Assembly: GCA_001949185.1 (NCBI GenBank)
Contig: BDGG01000005.1
Location: 1,291,249-1,355,248 of the forward strand
Reading direction: 5' to 3'
Length of the DNA: 64,000 nucleotides
DNA from: Ramazzottius varieornatus
Lineage: Eukaryota; Tardigrada; Eutardigrada; Parachela; Ramazzottiidae
The position numbers and the translations under genes are program-made. Below the pieces are notes generated by a model. That model was given only the letters and a program-made list of their open reading frames with translations, was not told the origin of the DNA and did no database searches. Each line of letters opens with the position of its first letter. The first letter of the stretch is position 1. Positions 11,841 through 24,800 of the stretch are shown in pieces.

Positions 11841-14383
11841 ATGACGATCTCCTACCAGTTCAACGTTCACACTGCTTCGCTCGGTGGGTTTGCTCGACTT
11901 CTGCTGCGATGGAGAGGCAGTGTGTACAAGCTGGTCTTCAAAGAGACCATCATCTTTGGCATGCTGTATGCCATTGTCAGTGTTACGTACCGCATGATAC
12001 TCGACGAGCCGCAACGAAGGTACGACACTCTTCGTTCCAGTTTGGTCCCTCACCAACCAGATTTCTAAATGCAGTCTTTTTTTGCAGGACCTTCGAACAA
12101 GTGGCGCGGCATGTCGGTGACAATAAGAACTTGATTCCGCTAACGTTTATTCTGGGTTTCTATGTGCAGTTCGTGGTTGGACGCTGGTGGGACCAGTACA
12201 ACCATTACCCTTGGCCAGATCGGTACGTGAACAGCTGTCGTAGTTTTCTTGATTTTACGGGAAATACCGAACTTGATGAGGGTTCTGTGTTGCAGGATAC
12301 TGAATTTGATTGTCCTGTACGTGAACGGCACCGATGAGCGAAGCCGCCTTGTGAGGCGGACTTTGGCGCGATGGCTGTGTCTGAGCATTATTCTTTTGAC
12401 ACGAGGTGTCAGCGTCGTGGCCAAGAAGCGCTTTCCCACTTTGCAGCACTTGATCGACGCGGGCCTGATGACAAAAGAGGAAGCCGACATGTTCGACAAA
12501 GTCAACGTAGGTGGCTGGTTTTCCACCATCAGGTATTGAGATTACGGTAACGCTTCTTTTCTCTTGCAGATTCCGTACGCGAAGTACTGGGTGCCGATGT
12601 TGTGGTTCACGCAGTTGCTGACCGTGGCGAAACGTGATAAAACTTTTGATGATCCTACTGGAATCGCCATCAAGCAAGTTTTCGATGAAGTGGCCATATT
12701 TCGGTCGAACCAGTGGAAGATTTGGAGGTAATTAGCAAGCAAAAGGCTTTAATGAAACGCGTCTAAGCTTATTCCATATCCCACTCGTGAGAATCCATTA
12801 TTCGTAGTTTCGATTGGGTCAGTGTCCCCGTTGTGTACACACAGGTACCTCATCAAGTTCCTGCCAACCATTCGGACGATTTTCCAAAATGTCATAACTC
12901 TGATCCGTAGGTCGTCACAATAGCCACTTACGTGTACTTCATCGGCTGCCTGTTTTCCCGTCAATTCCTGGACCCTTCCCAAGGCTATGAGCATTTCTAC
13001 GTCGATTTCTACTTTCCTGTTTTTACATTCCTTCAAGTGAGTTAAATTACAGCACCAAGAAGCCCCTCAACAGAATCTATCAAAGGAATTGGTTTGAATG
13101 GTGTTGTATCTTTCTCGCAGTTCTTTTTCTACGTTGGATGGCTCAAGGTGGCCGAGTCACTCATTAACCCATGGGGAGAAGACGACGATGATTTCGAGGT
13201 ACAGTACACGCGGAAAGGCGGTCTCCGTATTCGGATTGTGGATGAGTTTCTCACGACGTAGGTCACGTAACCTTGGGTTTTCCAACAGGTCAACTGGTTC
13301 ATCGACCGCCATGTCCAGGTCGCCTTCCTCGTCGTGGATGAGAAGTAAGAAACACAGATTTCCATCTGAAGCATGGGCGATATCTCTAATGTTTCTGTCC
13401 ATACAGGTTTGGCCAGCTACCGACTTTGGTGAAAGATGCCTACTGGGACACGACGGAAGTGAAGGTTCCCTACACTTCTGCCAGTGCCGCCCAACGGCGA
13501 AACAGTATTACGCATATCGGATCCACCATGCAACTAGAGTACGTCTTTCTTTTTCTGCTGTCTCGTTCGCGGTCTTCGGACGTTGTAGTTCTCTTCCAGA
13601 ATTCCCTTGGCAGAGCAGAAGTTTCTTCCCGGGGAGCTGCTTGCTCGAGATCGAAAACGTCTGAAGCGTGTCGCCACTTCACCCGCCAACTCCGTATTTC
13701 AAAGAATTATGAGGCCCCGCGAACGTCGGGGTACTTCCGTGGTGGACATGCCGCCTCGTCAACGACTTGTGTCGGCAAAGTAAGCATAGATAGTGGAACA
13801 GAACGGTTTTTCCAGAATAAACCAACGGGAAACGGACTCGATAATATGGTTTTCTCAAGGCGCGCACGCTAATAGTGTTTTCGGCTGGAATCGTGCGCTA
13901 CTTGGAAAGCAATCTCATGGAGTTTGTTTGCCGATGTCTCATATGGTTGAATTTCTTCGTTTCAGTGGCCGGCAACCGCTAGAAAGAAAGACCAAGATTC
14001 CTACGATTCCCGAATCGGCTTCGTGGTCTGGTGCGTATTTAGGGCTCCGAGTGCCCACCCTGATCATGGAAGCGTCGGAGACCAACTCCCTCCGGTCAGG
14101 TTCCTCTTCTCCGGAAGCAGAGGTACTGATAGCGAACGGACAGCCTCCGCTCCCGTCCGCCCCAGCCTTTCTGCCGTCACCAACCTCCACCATCAATGTT
14201 GGTCGAACCAGCCCCGACGCAGCGTCTTTCATCACTATGAAACTGGATGACAGTCCCACTTCCGAGAAAGATATCGTGTTTCCGGAGGTTGGATTCGGGA
14301 CGGAAGTTACTGCGCATAAGGACGGGGATGCCGAACTGCTTGGGTCCGGGAACAAAATGGCGAACAAGTACCTGGAGCCGTAA
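11841..14383 (+). CDS. Bestrophin anion channel, paralogue 3 (11 exons, 569 aa)
   Basis: Third tandem bestrophin. Exons: 11841-12019, 12088-12222, 12296-12506, 12570-12727, 12808-12844, 12911-13036, 13121-13198, 13289-13344, 13407-13538, 13600-13779, 13966-14383; total 1710 nt. Exons 1 (179), 2 (135) and 8 (56 nt) have the same lengths as their counterparts in copy 1, so the gene structure is ancestral. Neck residues are I76, F80 and F84 ([12 protein letters not shown]); the clasp is [11 protein letters not shown]. It has the most introns of the three, including a 37-nt micro-exon. Its roughly 200-aa cytosolic tail is first basic ([10 protein letters not shown]), then acidic and Ser/Pro-rich. 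Phases agree at all ten junctions. Confidence 0.94.
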
Positions 14384-15489
14384 GTTTCATTCTCAGCACG
14401 TACGGTAATCAAACAATCGCATAGGAATGCGAGTCGACTTACTAAAACGCCAAAGCTGTGCAATTCACCTTTTGAGTACCGCAAACAGTGAAGCAAAATG
14501 CTGAAATTGGAATAGGACAATAGGGCCATCAGGAACTGAAACAGTACACGTACCATGAGAAATTATGCGGACAAAGTAAAAATTATGGGACAGGCGGAAC
14601 GGACGCTAAAATGGAAAATCCACCGTAAAGAAGCGTCGAAATGTGCATTAGAATTTAGTGTGAATCTGCCGTGTACATACCTGCCTCCGTACCGCCATAG
14701 CGAGAAGGCCTGTCCCAGAGTTTCTCATCGTACGTGCACTGTACCAACAAGATCTTTCCATTCTTTCACTACAGTCCAGTCTCGGTTTCACAAGTGGTGC
14801 AATCTCTTTTATGTTTTCTAAGTGAAAGTGCGCCACTGATCCCGGATGGTCGGCAACGAAAGAACGGGTTCGCCAACCCGCAAAACGGTGTGTACAGCAT
14901 ATGACACTTACTCATGACACAATCGCGATACTTTCCGCGTTCGTTTGTGCTTTCGTACTTGATGATTGCTTAGAATCTCACACCAGAGCCTTTACCCGTT
15001 TCGCTTTATCTCCATCGGCCCATCCACAAATACTTTTCCTACACTTTGCAGCGCTGGTCCATTCTGCCGCTGGGTCGTTGTTGTTGCATTCATCGAGACA
15101 TGGTAACCACGAAGCTTTACCGCAAGCTTGCTTGTTTACGCTACGATTGCCTCTCAAATGAAGAGTTCGTCCCGATTAGTTCCTAAGGTGCTGAGTTGAT
15201 GAAAAAAGGTGTCAGAAATTTGCCCGATGAGGCAGTGTCATTCGAGAGAGTTTTACGAGTGTTACAAGGTACTCTTACATGCAACACCGACTCGCCGAGG
15301 CAACCGTGTGTGTGCCGAGGCAACCACAAGCATGCAACGCATTTTGGGGCAGTGATAAGTTCTTCGAGTCTAGTCGTCATAAGAAGCCATGATGGCAACC
15401 AAGCAAAACAAAAATGAAAACCAGCCCCGTAGACAAAGTCTTCCTCCCATCGTTGCACGCATGTTCAAAAGTACATAGCACATTAGTTT

Positions 15490-15600
15490 TTTTATTATCT
15501 AGTAAATTTCTCAAGTGGCGCACGCGTGCATCAAATGACTCTACTAGCATGCGCCACTTGGGCGAACTGGCTGTCGAGTTCGTTTGACGAGCTTGCACTT
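15490..15600. repeat. CAAGTGGCGCA inverted-repeat family, copy
   Basis: Core CTCAAGTGGCGCACGCGTGC facing TAGCATGCGCCACTTGGGCG, followed by the outer arm sequence GAGTTCGTTTGACGAG. Confidence 0.55.
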
Positions 15601-16599
15601 GTCTAACTTTGAAGTCCAAACGAGAAATCTGAACGAGTTCTTATTGGGTCCATAAAACAGAGGCGAAAAATATCAGAAAGGAAACGGTTTACGAAAACTC
15701 CAATGGGAGGAAAACAATGAGACGCCTTCAGTCAAAGGAGAGGTGGGTACCTGGGCTGAACTTGCATGACGTTCGAAGAAGCACCACAATGTCAGCTTTT
15801 GGAACGGAAGCAGTCATCCGTAGCTGGACGACAGGTATGTGTACTATTTGTTCTTTCTCATTCTGCTGCGCTGGCAAAGAAGCTCGTCACATCAATGGCG
15901 TCACAGCTGTGTCAGATTTATTGTCCATTCTCGAAAGGAAGGACTTGACAACGAGTCTAATCCTCTCTCTTTTTTCCTGCACAGGCTCTACAGTACCGCA
16001 CTTCATCGGAACCTCGTCGTTTTTGACAAACGCAGTAGCGTCTTCTGTGCATAAGTTCCACGACGTTGCTCAACTGGAAAAGACGCAATGATCGTAAAGG
16101 ACTGGCCAGCTTTGATATTCAACCGGTAAGGTGGTCTTTCTCTATCCCAGCTCTCGCTATATTACACCATTTTATCTGTTGTGTCTGGTGACTTTGGTTG
16201 CAGGTACGATATTTTCTGATATCACAACGACGTAATAACATCTCATATTATTATATCCAAGTCGTTCTGGCCTATATTCAAAAGCGAAATCTGCTAAGCA
16301 GGTACGTTGGCCTGGTTTTGTAACGTGTTGGATACTTTTACCGTTATTACAGCTTAGCTGTGGCACCTCGTGTTGTTCTTTGTTGCGTTGGTGCACCAGT
16401 ACTTCACCGGTAAGACATGCTGGTTGTTATTGAACTTTACCGTGTGTCGACGAGTCCGAGCTCGTGGCTATCGCATGTGATGTGGCTCCTCACTCTTGTC
16501 TGGGCCGCTCGCTGAACATGAATTTTGCTCTATAATGAGACAGCTGCGAACAAACGTAAGACTTGCTGAAATTGATCGGTATTTGTACCTTTTCTTCAG

Positions 16600-16704
16600 G
16601 AAGTTATCACGTGCTGGGTCAGCGGAAAGACAAAGACGGAGCCCGCCCTTCGTTCATTGCCTCGCCTGAAGTCCTTCTTTCCACAAGTACTAGACCCGAA
16701 GAAG
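16600..16704 (+). other. Unexplained putative exon in the 14.4-18.8 kb gap
   Basis: A clean acceptor (TTTTCTTCAG) and donor (GAAG|GTACGC) bracket an open frame of 35 codons beginning EVITCWVSGKTK and ending FPQVLDPKK. A second open stretch with NWKRRNDRKGLASFDIQP ends at a GTAAGG donor near 16127. I could not link these into a gene or recognise a family. They could be exons of a small gene, UTR exons or chance. Confidence 0.2.
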
Positions 16705-17465
16705 GTACGCGTGTTTTATCTTGTCTTTTATGCTACCGGTGATGACTTCGCACGGAAGGTTTTGTTGACTTTAAAATATAGAGAAAATAGTGCAGCCGAG
16801 CGCAGACTTGTTGATCGTGTTTGCGTTGGCGCTTTGCTACCTGCAGCACGCATCGATCGATCGCTCGCACTTGCGCCTTCGATCGAGACTGTCTTTGCAT
16901 ACAGGATTTCCCTGTTGTAAAGTTGTCAAGCTTGCAAACGGGAAAGCGGGTAGCGTTGACTCGCCGGTAAAAGCCAGAGACTGATTTCAATCGGCACGAA
17001 CTTCTTCCGCTGTGACGTAAGTGAAGGTCGCCGCTGTGTTTTCCCCTTCCGCAGAGATCAACTGTAATTTCCTTGTCGATTTCATTTTTGTCTTCTCTTA
17101 ATCGTTTCCCTCCATTAATCTTAATCACTTCGTTTTTGATTGCGAGTCAGTTGCCGATTTAAACTGTCACTCACATGCATACATAAACTACGGTTGCTAT
17201 GTAATGTATTGGGGTATGCAGGTACGTGATGGTACCTTCGCAGCTCAGGAACGTCCATCAGTTTCCCGCTACAAATTTAGAGTTCGCTTCTTCCGTTCTC
17301 TTTGGGAATATGAAAAAATTTAGAAAGAAAATGTGACGATATTGATCTATCTGGGGTTGGAGATATAGGGCCGGATAGACATGACCTAGCTTTAAACTTC
17401 CGGTTGAAACACCACAAACGTAAACCAACGCGCGCACTTCTTTTGTGACGGCTTGTTTTTACATC

Positions 17466-17935
17466 ATGTCCAAAAGAACCGGGAGGTTATTAAAAAACAC
17501 ATTATTGTCCTTGCAGAAAAAGCCATTGACGGGCATCACAGTTGACCACCAGATCGACAAGTTTGGCATCATCGGTTTGCCGGCAACCCTGATAGCCACC
17601 TCGTCATATTCACACCAGCACATACAGCTCCGCACGACAGCTGGGATCCCTTCCTTAGCTGACGTCAATTGTTATCCTTTGAAAATTGGGATTACTGAAG
17701 TGGCAAACAGTGTATCTTGCCACATACAACCACTGACCTTGCTAGCGCTTCCTTGGTGAGTTCCCGACCCGTATTGATCCAGAAACTTATTGCTAAAACA
17801 CAATCGAAACTCTTATGCGTCATGTTAGAAACCTTTGATGGTTACCCGGAAGTACCACACCCATCCCTCACTGTTTCAGTGGTGCTTTTCTCGCGAATTT
17901 CGGTCAAGAAACAAAGTCTCTTCTTGACCGAAACA
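17466..17935 (+). pseudogene. Possible decayed ubiquitin-conjugating enzyme (UBE2W-like) relic
   Basis: A reading frame starting MSKRTGRLLKNTLLSLQ continues KKPLTGITV and GIIGLPATLIATSS. The order of features matches the N-terminus of UBE2W-type E2 enzymes (KRLQKELLxLQxxPPPGxT, then a WI..xxGAPGTLY-like stretch). Further on, in another frame, a stretch containing PSLTVSVVLFSRIS resembles the E2 segment PALTVxSVCLSIIS. The catalytic HPN/Cys region is not recognisable and the pieces lie in different frames, so if the similarity is real this is a pseudogene. It depends on short matches judged by eye and could be chance. Confidence 0.33.
17898..17933. repeat. Short perfect hairpin, 13-bp arms
   Basis: TTTCGGTCAAGAA and TTCTTGACCGAAA are separated by 10 bp. 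Function unknown; it could be part of a degraded inverted-repeat element. Confidence 0.6.
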
Positions 17936-18410
17936 GCTATATTATCCATCAAAATTATTTTCAGTCCAACAAGTTTAATTACTAGAAATTTATAGAAATG
18001 GAATATCAAAAAAGCCGGAAGTCAATCCAGGTTCGTTAGCCGAAGCAAAAGAATCGCAGAAATACAAATATGTAAAATTTCGTTATCGGTACTGTAAAAT
18101 AACACGACGGACTGTTGAACGTATTTTATAATCAAGATATCAAAGCGTTTGAAATTTGTCGCATCTGTTTCAGCATCAGATGCAGAGCCTTGGGGCATCT
18201 GTTCTTTCGGATAAGAGCTGCTGCGACAATCGGAAACGTCATTAATTTTGCTTTCATAATCCCAATCTGCACGAAAGGTGCTTGGTTGTTGGGTAGACGG
18301 ACCGACGCTCGTCAACAACTCTTCTAGGTGTAACGTTCGCAGATATAATACATCGAAGCAACTCAGACCATAAGCTGATTACTGTAGCTTCAAGAACTGT
18401 GCAGACCAGA

Positions 18411-18426
18411 GAGAGAGAGAGGGAGA
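18411..18426. repeat. (GA)n microsatellite
   Basis: Run of GA dinucleotides interrupted by one extra G, in the region upstream of the IA-2 gene. Confidence 0.8.
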
Positions 18427-18810
18427 GAACATATTTCTTACTGTGTTCGTGTTGCCCTTTGTCCTGCTCCCTCATCCTGTGTTCTCGTCTCATCCCTGGC
18501 TGCACCCCAATTTGACACGTATTCCTGTAACGCCAGCCAGTGCCGCTTCCGCCCGCTAACACTCGTATGCTTTCAGGCTCATTGCCTCTCCCCTATCCTT
18601 CTCCTTCCTGATTGCCATTCAACGCAAGCAAGCTCTTTCATTCATCTGTAGCTTCGGCTACTGATTCCACCACACGCGCTCTTACAGCCTGGTTCTCCGC
18701 GTCAGGCCTGTTATGTCAGGCGCTAGCATGTACTGAAGAGCCAGCTACAACAGCTGGACATCCAGTTCGCCATATACTGGCCAGTTTATGTATAGAATCA
18801 TTTTTGGAAA

Positions 18811-21800
18811 ATGACCAGTAGCATCATCCTGTGTATCGGCGCCGTTTTCCTCGTTGCTGGACCCATCGCTCGGACCGTCGCCGCTCCTGGACGAGTCGGT
18901 AAGTTTTTCAAAACTTTCACGCTTTCCTTCGTATACTGAAAGTTCACGTCTCAACATAGAAAATGGCGAACCTTAGCCAGGAAACCAGAATGAAATATTC
19001 GGTATTTGCGGAAATTCGTTTGATTGGTGGGAGGCTTTGCTTTGAAGATACAGGCGAGTACATTTTTGCGGGGAAAAATCTTAGAGAAAAATTAGCCAAA
19101 GGTTAATTTGGTTTCGTTATTGTACTTATTGTGATGGATTGTAAGAAAACCATTTGGGAGAAGAAATGATGCCCCAGTTCTTGGCGTTCTTGGCGTTCTT
19201 GAGAACGACGATGCATCAAACAAAAGAGCTTGACGTAATTGACCCATATGTTGAGTTCGTAGACGTCAGCATTCAGCATTCTTCTTTGCGTAATACCTGC
19301 AAGTTTAATAACAGATGGCTGGTGTTGCTGTTTCGACAGTGAGAGAGAGTTATGACGGCGTAGAGAAAATGACAGTTGATATTATGGGCAGTTATTACGG
19401 TGGAAGAGCCACCATATGGTTAGCTTGTAAACTTCGACTCGACTTGGCGCAGTCGCTCGTTGACCGTGCTGACGGCTAATTTCACTCTTACGAGGCCATA
19501 TTCCGTTCGTTCTGGTCAGCATTCCGAAGCATATTGTGGTTGTTATGACCGAAGGAACCAAAGCAACACAGTGGGGGTCATTTGAGCAAGTGTTGCTCTA
19601 TTACGCGTTATGTGCCTGTTGGGGTCCCAGCCGCTGACGTCTGTCGAGATAGGGAAGAGCCGCAGGACGCAGTCAGGCACTTAACGTCAGAGCATGACGC
19701 TTACAGATTGCCTCATCCCCCTTGATCCGTATGTGTGTATGTTGCCCTTTTGTTGGCTAAAAGGATCGACTTCGCGGATGCGAGTGGGAATATGGCAACG
19801 ACTAGTGAGAGACTTGCTGATGAGTTACCACTTCGTCAATAGCTGCAATAGAGACTGCAGCAGAAACCCTGACGGGGAAGCCACTGCTCAAGCAGTAACC
19901 TCCAACATTCAAAAGTAGAAGCTCAGCTGGCAGAACTCATTCTACATTCTTATGAAGCCTAGAAGCCCAAAAACCACACCGGTCGATTTCTGACTAACTT
20001 GGCATCTCCTTGAAGGTGTTCAGCGTGTTTACAGTGTCATATTCGCGATCCACTGGACAGTCTACCCTTTCTCTACTATCTATTTGTAGTTACAGTAGTA
20101 TACCGTCTTCTATATATCTGAATTCTAGTGGAAAATGTTATGCTTTCGCTTTTGAAGAGTCCATCGTGATGTGGGGTCGAGATATGGCAGAAAGAGTCAG
20201 GGATACGATCGTTTGCGCGTTCTGCTCTAAATAGGTTCGTGAGTAAACTAGCAAATAAATTCAGGACATGAAAAGGTTAAATGTCTTAATGATAATGATA
20301 TGACGGATGCGTACATAGATCTTCCCAAATGTGACACTGTAGACGATGGGACTGTGATATACAACAAGAAAGGAATACTTATTGATTATCGAACGCCCTT
20401 GACGTCTGGTTCGCCATTTGCAGACGTCACTTATTGATTGGCCCGGTTATCACGCATCCATCCCCAAATAACCTCTCCCTTTTTCTCCTTACAGGCTGTT
20501 TTTACGACCTGAAGCTTTGCGAAGCCAATGAGCTATGCTACAACGGTACGTAACTAATAATGCTAACGCTTCAAGGCTTTCCGTTAGATCAAATGCCATA
20601 ACCATTTGCGAGACCTTCCACTTGCGTAATTTGTTAACGAAGACCAAGAACCGTAATTTGTTAACGAAGACCATTCGGACTTTGCTACGAAGATTCACGA
20701 CCTTTTTCTGAAAAAATGGAATCAAACCCGAAACGCGAAAGGTTCTGCTTCTTTAATATATTCGAGAGCGTGGTAAACGATCTCGACCAGATCATTTGTC
20801 CAACTAGAGCATTTTATCAGTGTTATTGGCTGAAAGTTTGTGCCTCTTGAAGAAGCTTGACAAGATTGTTTTATCAAGTGGCGCACAATCTTGGTATCTT
20901 GACTGGTGGTATACGCCATTCGAAGAAAAGCGATCTGGTCGAATTATTTGTCGAGTTCTCATCTTAAAATCTTTCAGGAATGTTTTCCCGAACTGTAGTC
21001 CCATAAAATTAATTTATATATCACGATTCAACTAAGAACTCTCTGTTCACCTCAGATGCTCTGTTCGGGACTTGTGTGACGCAGATGAGCGATGCCGTCA
21101 GTTACAGTGACCTTCCGCCCGAAGCCTTGACAACAGCCGCTAAAATCCTGCAGTACCTCATCGAGACCGGCTACAAATGGCAAGACTCGTATGCACAATG
21201 CGTAGTCGGCAAGTTTCTGCAAGCGGCTACCACTGGGGAACAATACGATCCAAATGTCTGCGAGTACTTGAAGGCCCTTCTGGACGTGATTGATCAGAAT
21301 CGTCCAGCGCAGAATGGCCAACAGGATCAACCGCCCGTCATCGAGGCTGTCATGCCTGTCGAGTCCATCGGCAGTTCTTCTCAGAACGGTACATTTTTCG
21401 AGCGCTATACTGATACCTTTCGAACTCGTTGAGTTGCAAACACGATATCATAAAAACCAACCTGGAAACGTTGAAAACTGGCTAATTCATAGAGTTTATC
21501 CATGTTGATTTCTATGCTGGTCAATGATCGGCTGATTTACAAAACAGGAGTTTGTAAAAGAATAGGCAAATTTCATTTCACAGAGCCGGATGCTATGAGC
21601 ATGGTCCAGTCAGCTCCGGCTGAAGCCAGCCAAACTCACGGCGAGTTCATGTCGTCTTCCGATTTCACGGACTTCGATACACCCGTCGAAAGTCCTCCCC
21701 AAGAACGGTTGCAACTGCCACCACGGCTTCTTCAACAGCCCATGGGCATCGTCGATAACAATAACCAGAACCCGATGGGCGTTGTTCAGGTCGAGAACCG

Positions 21801-24800
21801 CAACAATGAAGACGCCATCAACGCCTACATCGCCGCATACCAGCAGGCTCTCCTTCAAGCTCAACAGCAACAGCAACCAGTTGACGACAGCTCCCGCATG
21901 CAAAAGAAATCCGATCCGGCTGTCGTCGTTGTGCGTGCTGACGAGTCTTCCGCCACCGCAACGCCAACGTCAACTGATGCCACCACCACGCCGCAACCTG
22001 ATGTCAGCACCACCGCGGTGTCAGTGGCTGACGATGCCCTGTTGGCAGAGTTGAACAACACGAACAGCGAAGCTACAGATGCCGAAGCTATGCAAGCGCT
22101 AGTGTCCCTTATGGAAGCCATGCCCGAGCAAGTTCAAGCGCAACCTGACGAACCTTTCGTCGGAATGCCACAAGATGCCATTATGGTCGCCGACCCACGA
22201 ATGAGATTCATCAATGAGCCCCAACAACAGGCTCAAATTTCACCAGATGACATTACGGTCATGCTCTTGATGCAACAACAGCAACCGCAGGGTACACCGA
22301 AAATTGAAATAATTTTGATTTAGATTAGTTTGTCAAATAATGAAGAGCAACAGGTGTTCTACTGAAAGTACTCAGCAATCAAAACAGAAAAATATTCGGG
22401 AGCTCGGCCAATATAGTCAACCAGACTATGGCGAAAGTTCTATTGTTATTTGCTGAAAGGATGCACCACGTGGTACAACCTTGTTAAATTTGTTCGATGA
22501 ATTCCATTTTTCCCGGGATAAATGATGAGAGATTTTTCTAAAACCTGCCGCAACAACTTTCTTCAGTTATAATTAGAGATTTGAAAGATGACTTGGGAAT
22601 ATATTATGGGAATTTTTTTTCAGCGAGGTTGATTTTTACAGGTCGTCAAATGATGCCGCTTCAGTTCAGCGACGACCAGGGTCTCCAGTTCGTTCCCGAC
22701 TTCTCAGCTCCTCCACCACTTTCTCCGCAAGAGTACATGCTGGCCCAGTTGATCTACGGACCGATGATTGCCGCTCAACAGCAACAAGAGCTGATGCAGC
22801 AAATGCAGCAGATGCAACAGTTGCAACAGCTCCAGCAACTCCAGCAGCTGGCACAAATGGGCTTCCCAGGCCCGGTCATGCCTCGGGGTGTCGATCAGAT
22901 CTTCCTTGATCCACGAGCTCGCCGAGGTGACCCCATGATGATGATGATGCCGCAGCTGCAGATGGACCCCCGAATGGATCCTCGTATGATGCCACCACCG
23001 ATGATGGATCCTTCCATGTTCCAACAGATGCCTGTGAGTCAACCATGCCTATAGCGATTCCAATAAACTCTTGCACACCTGTGCGAAAGAATGATACCAA
23101 AACATGAAATATCGCAGAAAATGTGCCGTCGCAGTATCTAATGTAGGTGGTTATGAATCCAGTTTACTGCAAAACTCACCTACGTTGCAACAAAATTAAG
23201 AAAAGTCTTATCGCAAATTTGCGCAGCTATTTCTCACATTTTTTGCGGTGCTTTTAGGGTCCTTCGATGATGGGCCCATATCCGCCCTACCCAATGGATC
23301 CCTCCATGATGGGTTACGGTCCCCAGATGGGCCAGATGGATCCCATCGCAATGGCTCTATCCCAAGGTGTCGACCCACGAGTCCTCTTCAGCCAAGGTTT
23401 CGGCATGAACCCCAACCTCATGTCGTCCCCCCCACCATTGATGATGCCCCGTAACGATATGTTTATGGAGAAGCGCGGCGGTATGCCCAGCTTCGGTCCA
23501 CAAGGTCCTCCTCCATTCATGATGCTACCACAAGGTAGGCCAAGTGAGAGATCGGCAAACAAAACGTGCAAGATCGGTATCCCAAGTCGCGCATAGCTCC
23601 ATTGTTTTTGCCTGGAAGCGTGCGCCACTTGAGACAGCGATCTGGTCGAACTTGTTCCAGTGGCGGACGTCTCCATTATTATTGGCTGGAAGCAGCGCCA
23701 CGTAGGACGGCGATTTTAAAAGTTTCGTTCACCGGTCTCCCAAGTGTCTTATTTGATTGATCAATCAGTACATCTTGTTTTATCGAAGGCCCTCCACCGG
23801 GTTTCATGGATCAGCGACTCCTTCTTCAATCAATGCCTCCACCCTACGGTCTTTTCCCACAAGACATTGCCTATCCTTTCGTGCAAATGCAGCAGAACCA
23901 GTGGCAGCCTCCTATGGCCCTGCCTGAAGGTGTCCTCATTGCTGAACAGATCCCGATCGTCGTCGAGGTCTCCAACAACGACAGCTCGGCACCCAACCCA
24001 CAGTTGATCCAAGCACTGTTTGGTGAGACCGAGCAGCAGGTTGCCAATGGCGGATCGGGACCTTCGTCTCCCAACAAGAAGGACCAGGAGTACCACACCA
24101 TGCTACCTAGCGACCCTAGTCAAGACCAGACTGTGGCGGTCGATGAGGCCTTTATCGTGGTGAAGGGTAGCGACGGACAGGCTGAATCGGAAGAAACCGT
24201 TGTCACTGATGCCGATGACGACAACTCAGATGACGAGGACAGCATCTCAGTCCAAGATGCGGAGTATGTCTTCCTCATCACCGAACCACAGTAAGAATTC
24301 CGACATGAAAATTAACAACACTACACTGTAAGTTTGTACAGCGCTGAATATGCATCCCTTCCTGTGGTTACGTGGTCTTATAACATCAATCAATGCTAAC
24401 TAACGTCTCGTGACCACCCAAAGGGATGCATTTTCAGCACTGTATAAGAAAGGGTGGAAATCTGAGAAAAACCGACTGCGCCATAGTTGTACTGTTAGAT
24501 GTATCGCGGCTACCTTGAATATAACATCCTGTTGGGCTTCCCGTAGTAAAGAAGAGCAAGATTATAATATTATTTTATTTTTACAGATTGGACTACGATG
24601 AAGCCCGCTACTTGCTCAGCTGGCTTTCCGTTGTCTTGAATATGCCACCAAACACCTTCTACGATATGACCACGTAAGTAACGTCTCCTGAAAAATGAAA
24701 GCAATAAATTTATCGATCCTCGGTTGATACTGGGTAACATTAATTCCGCTTTCTGTTTCAGGAGCAGTGATGGTCTCATCACTTTCCGCGTCAACCCCGC

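Larger units (their letters stand above)
14384..17465. other. Gene-poor spacer after bestrophin 3
   Basis: Contains one CAAGTGGCGCA repeat (15490-15600) and the unexplained putative exons near 16.1 and 16.6 kb. Otherwise only short unsupported frames. Confidence 0.4.
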
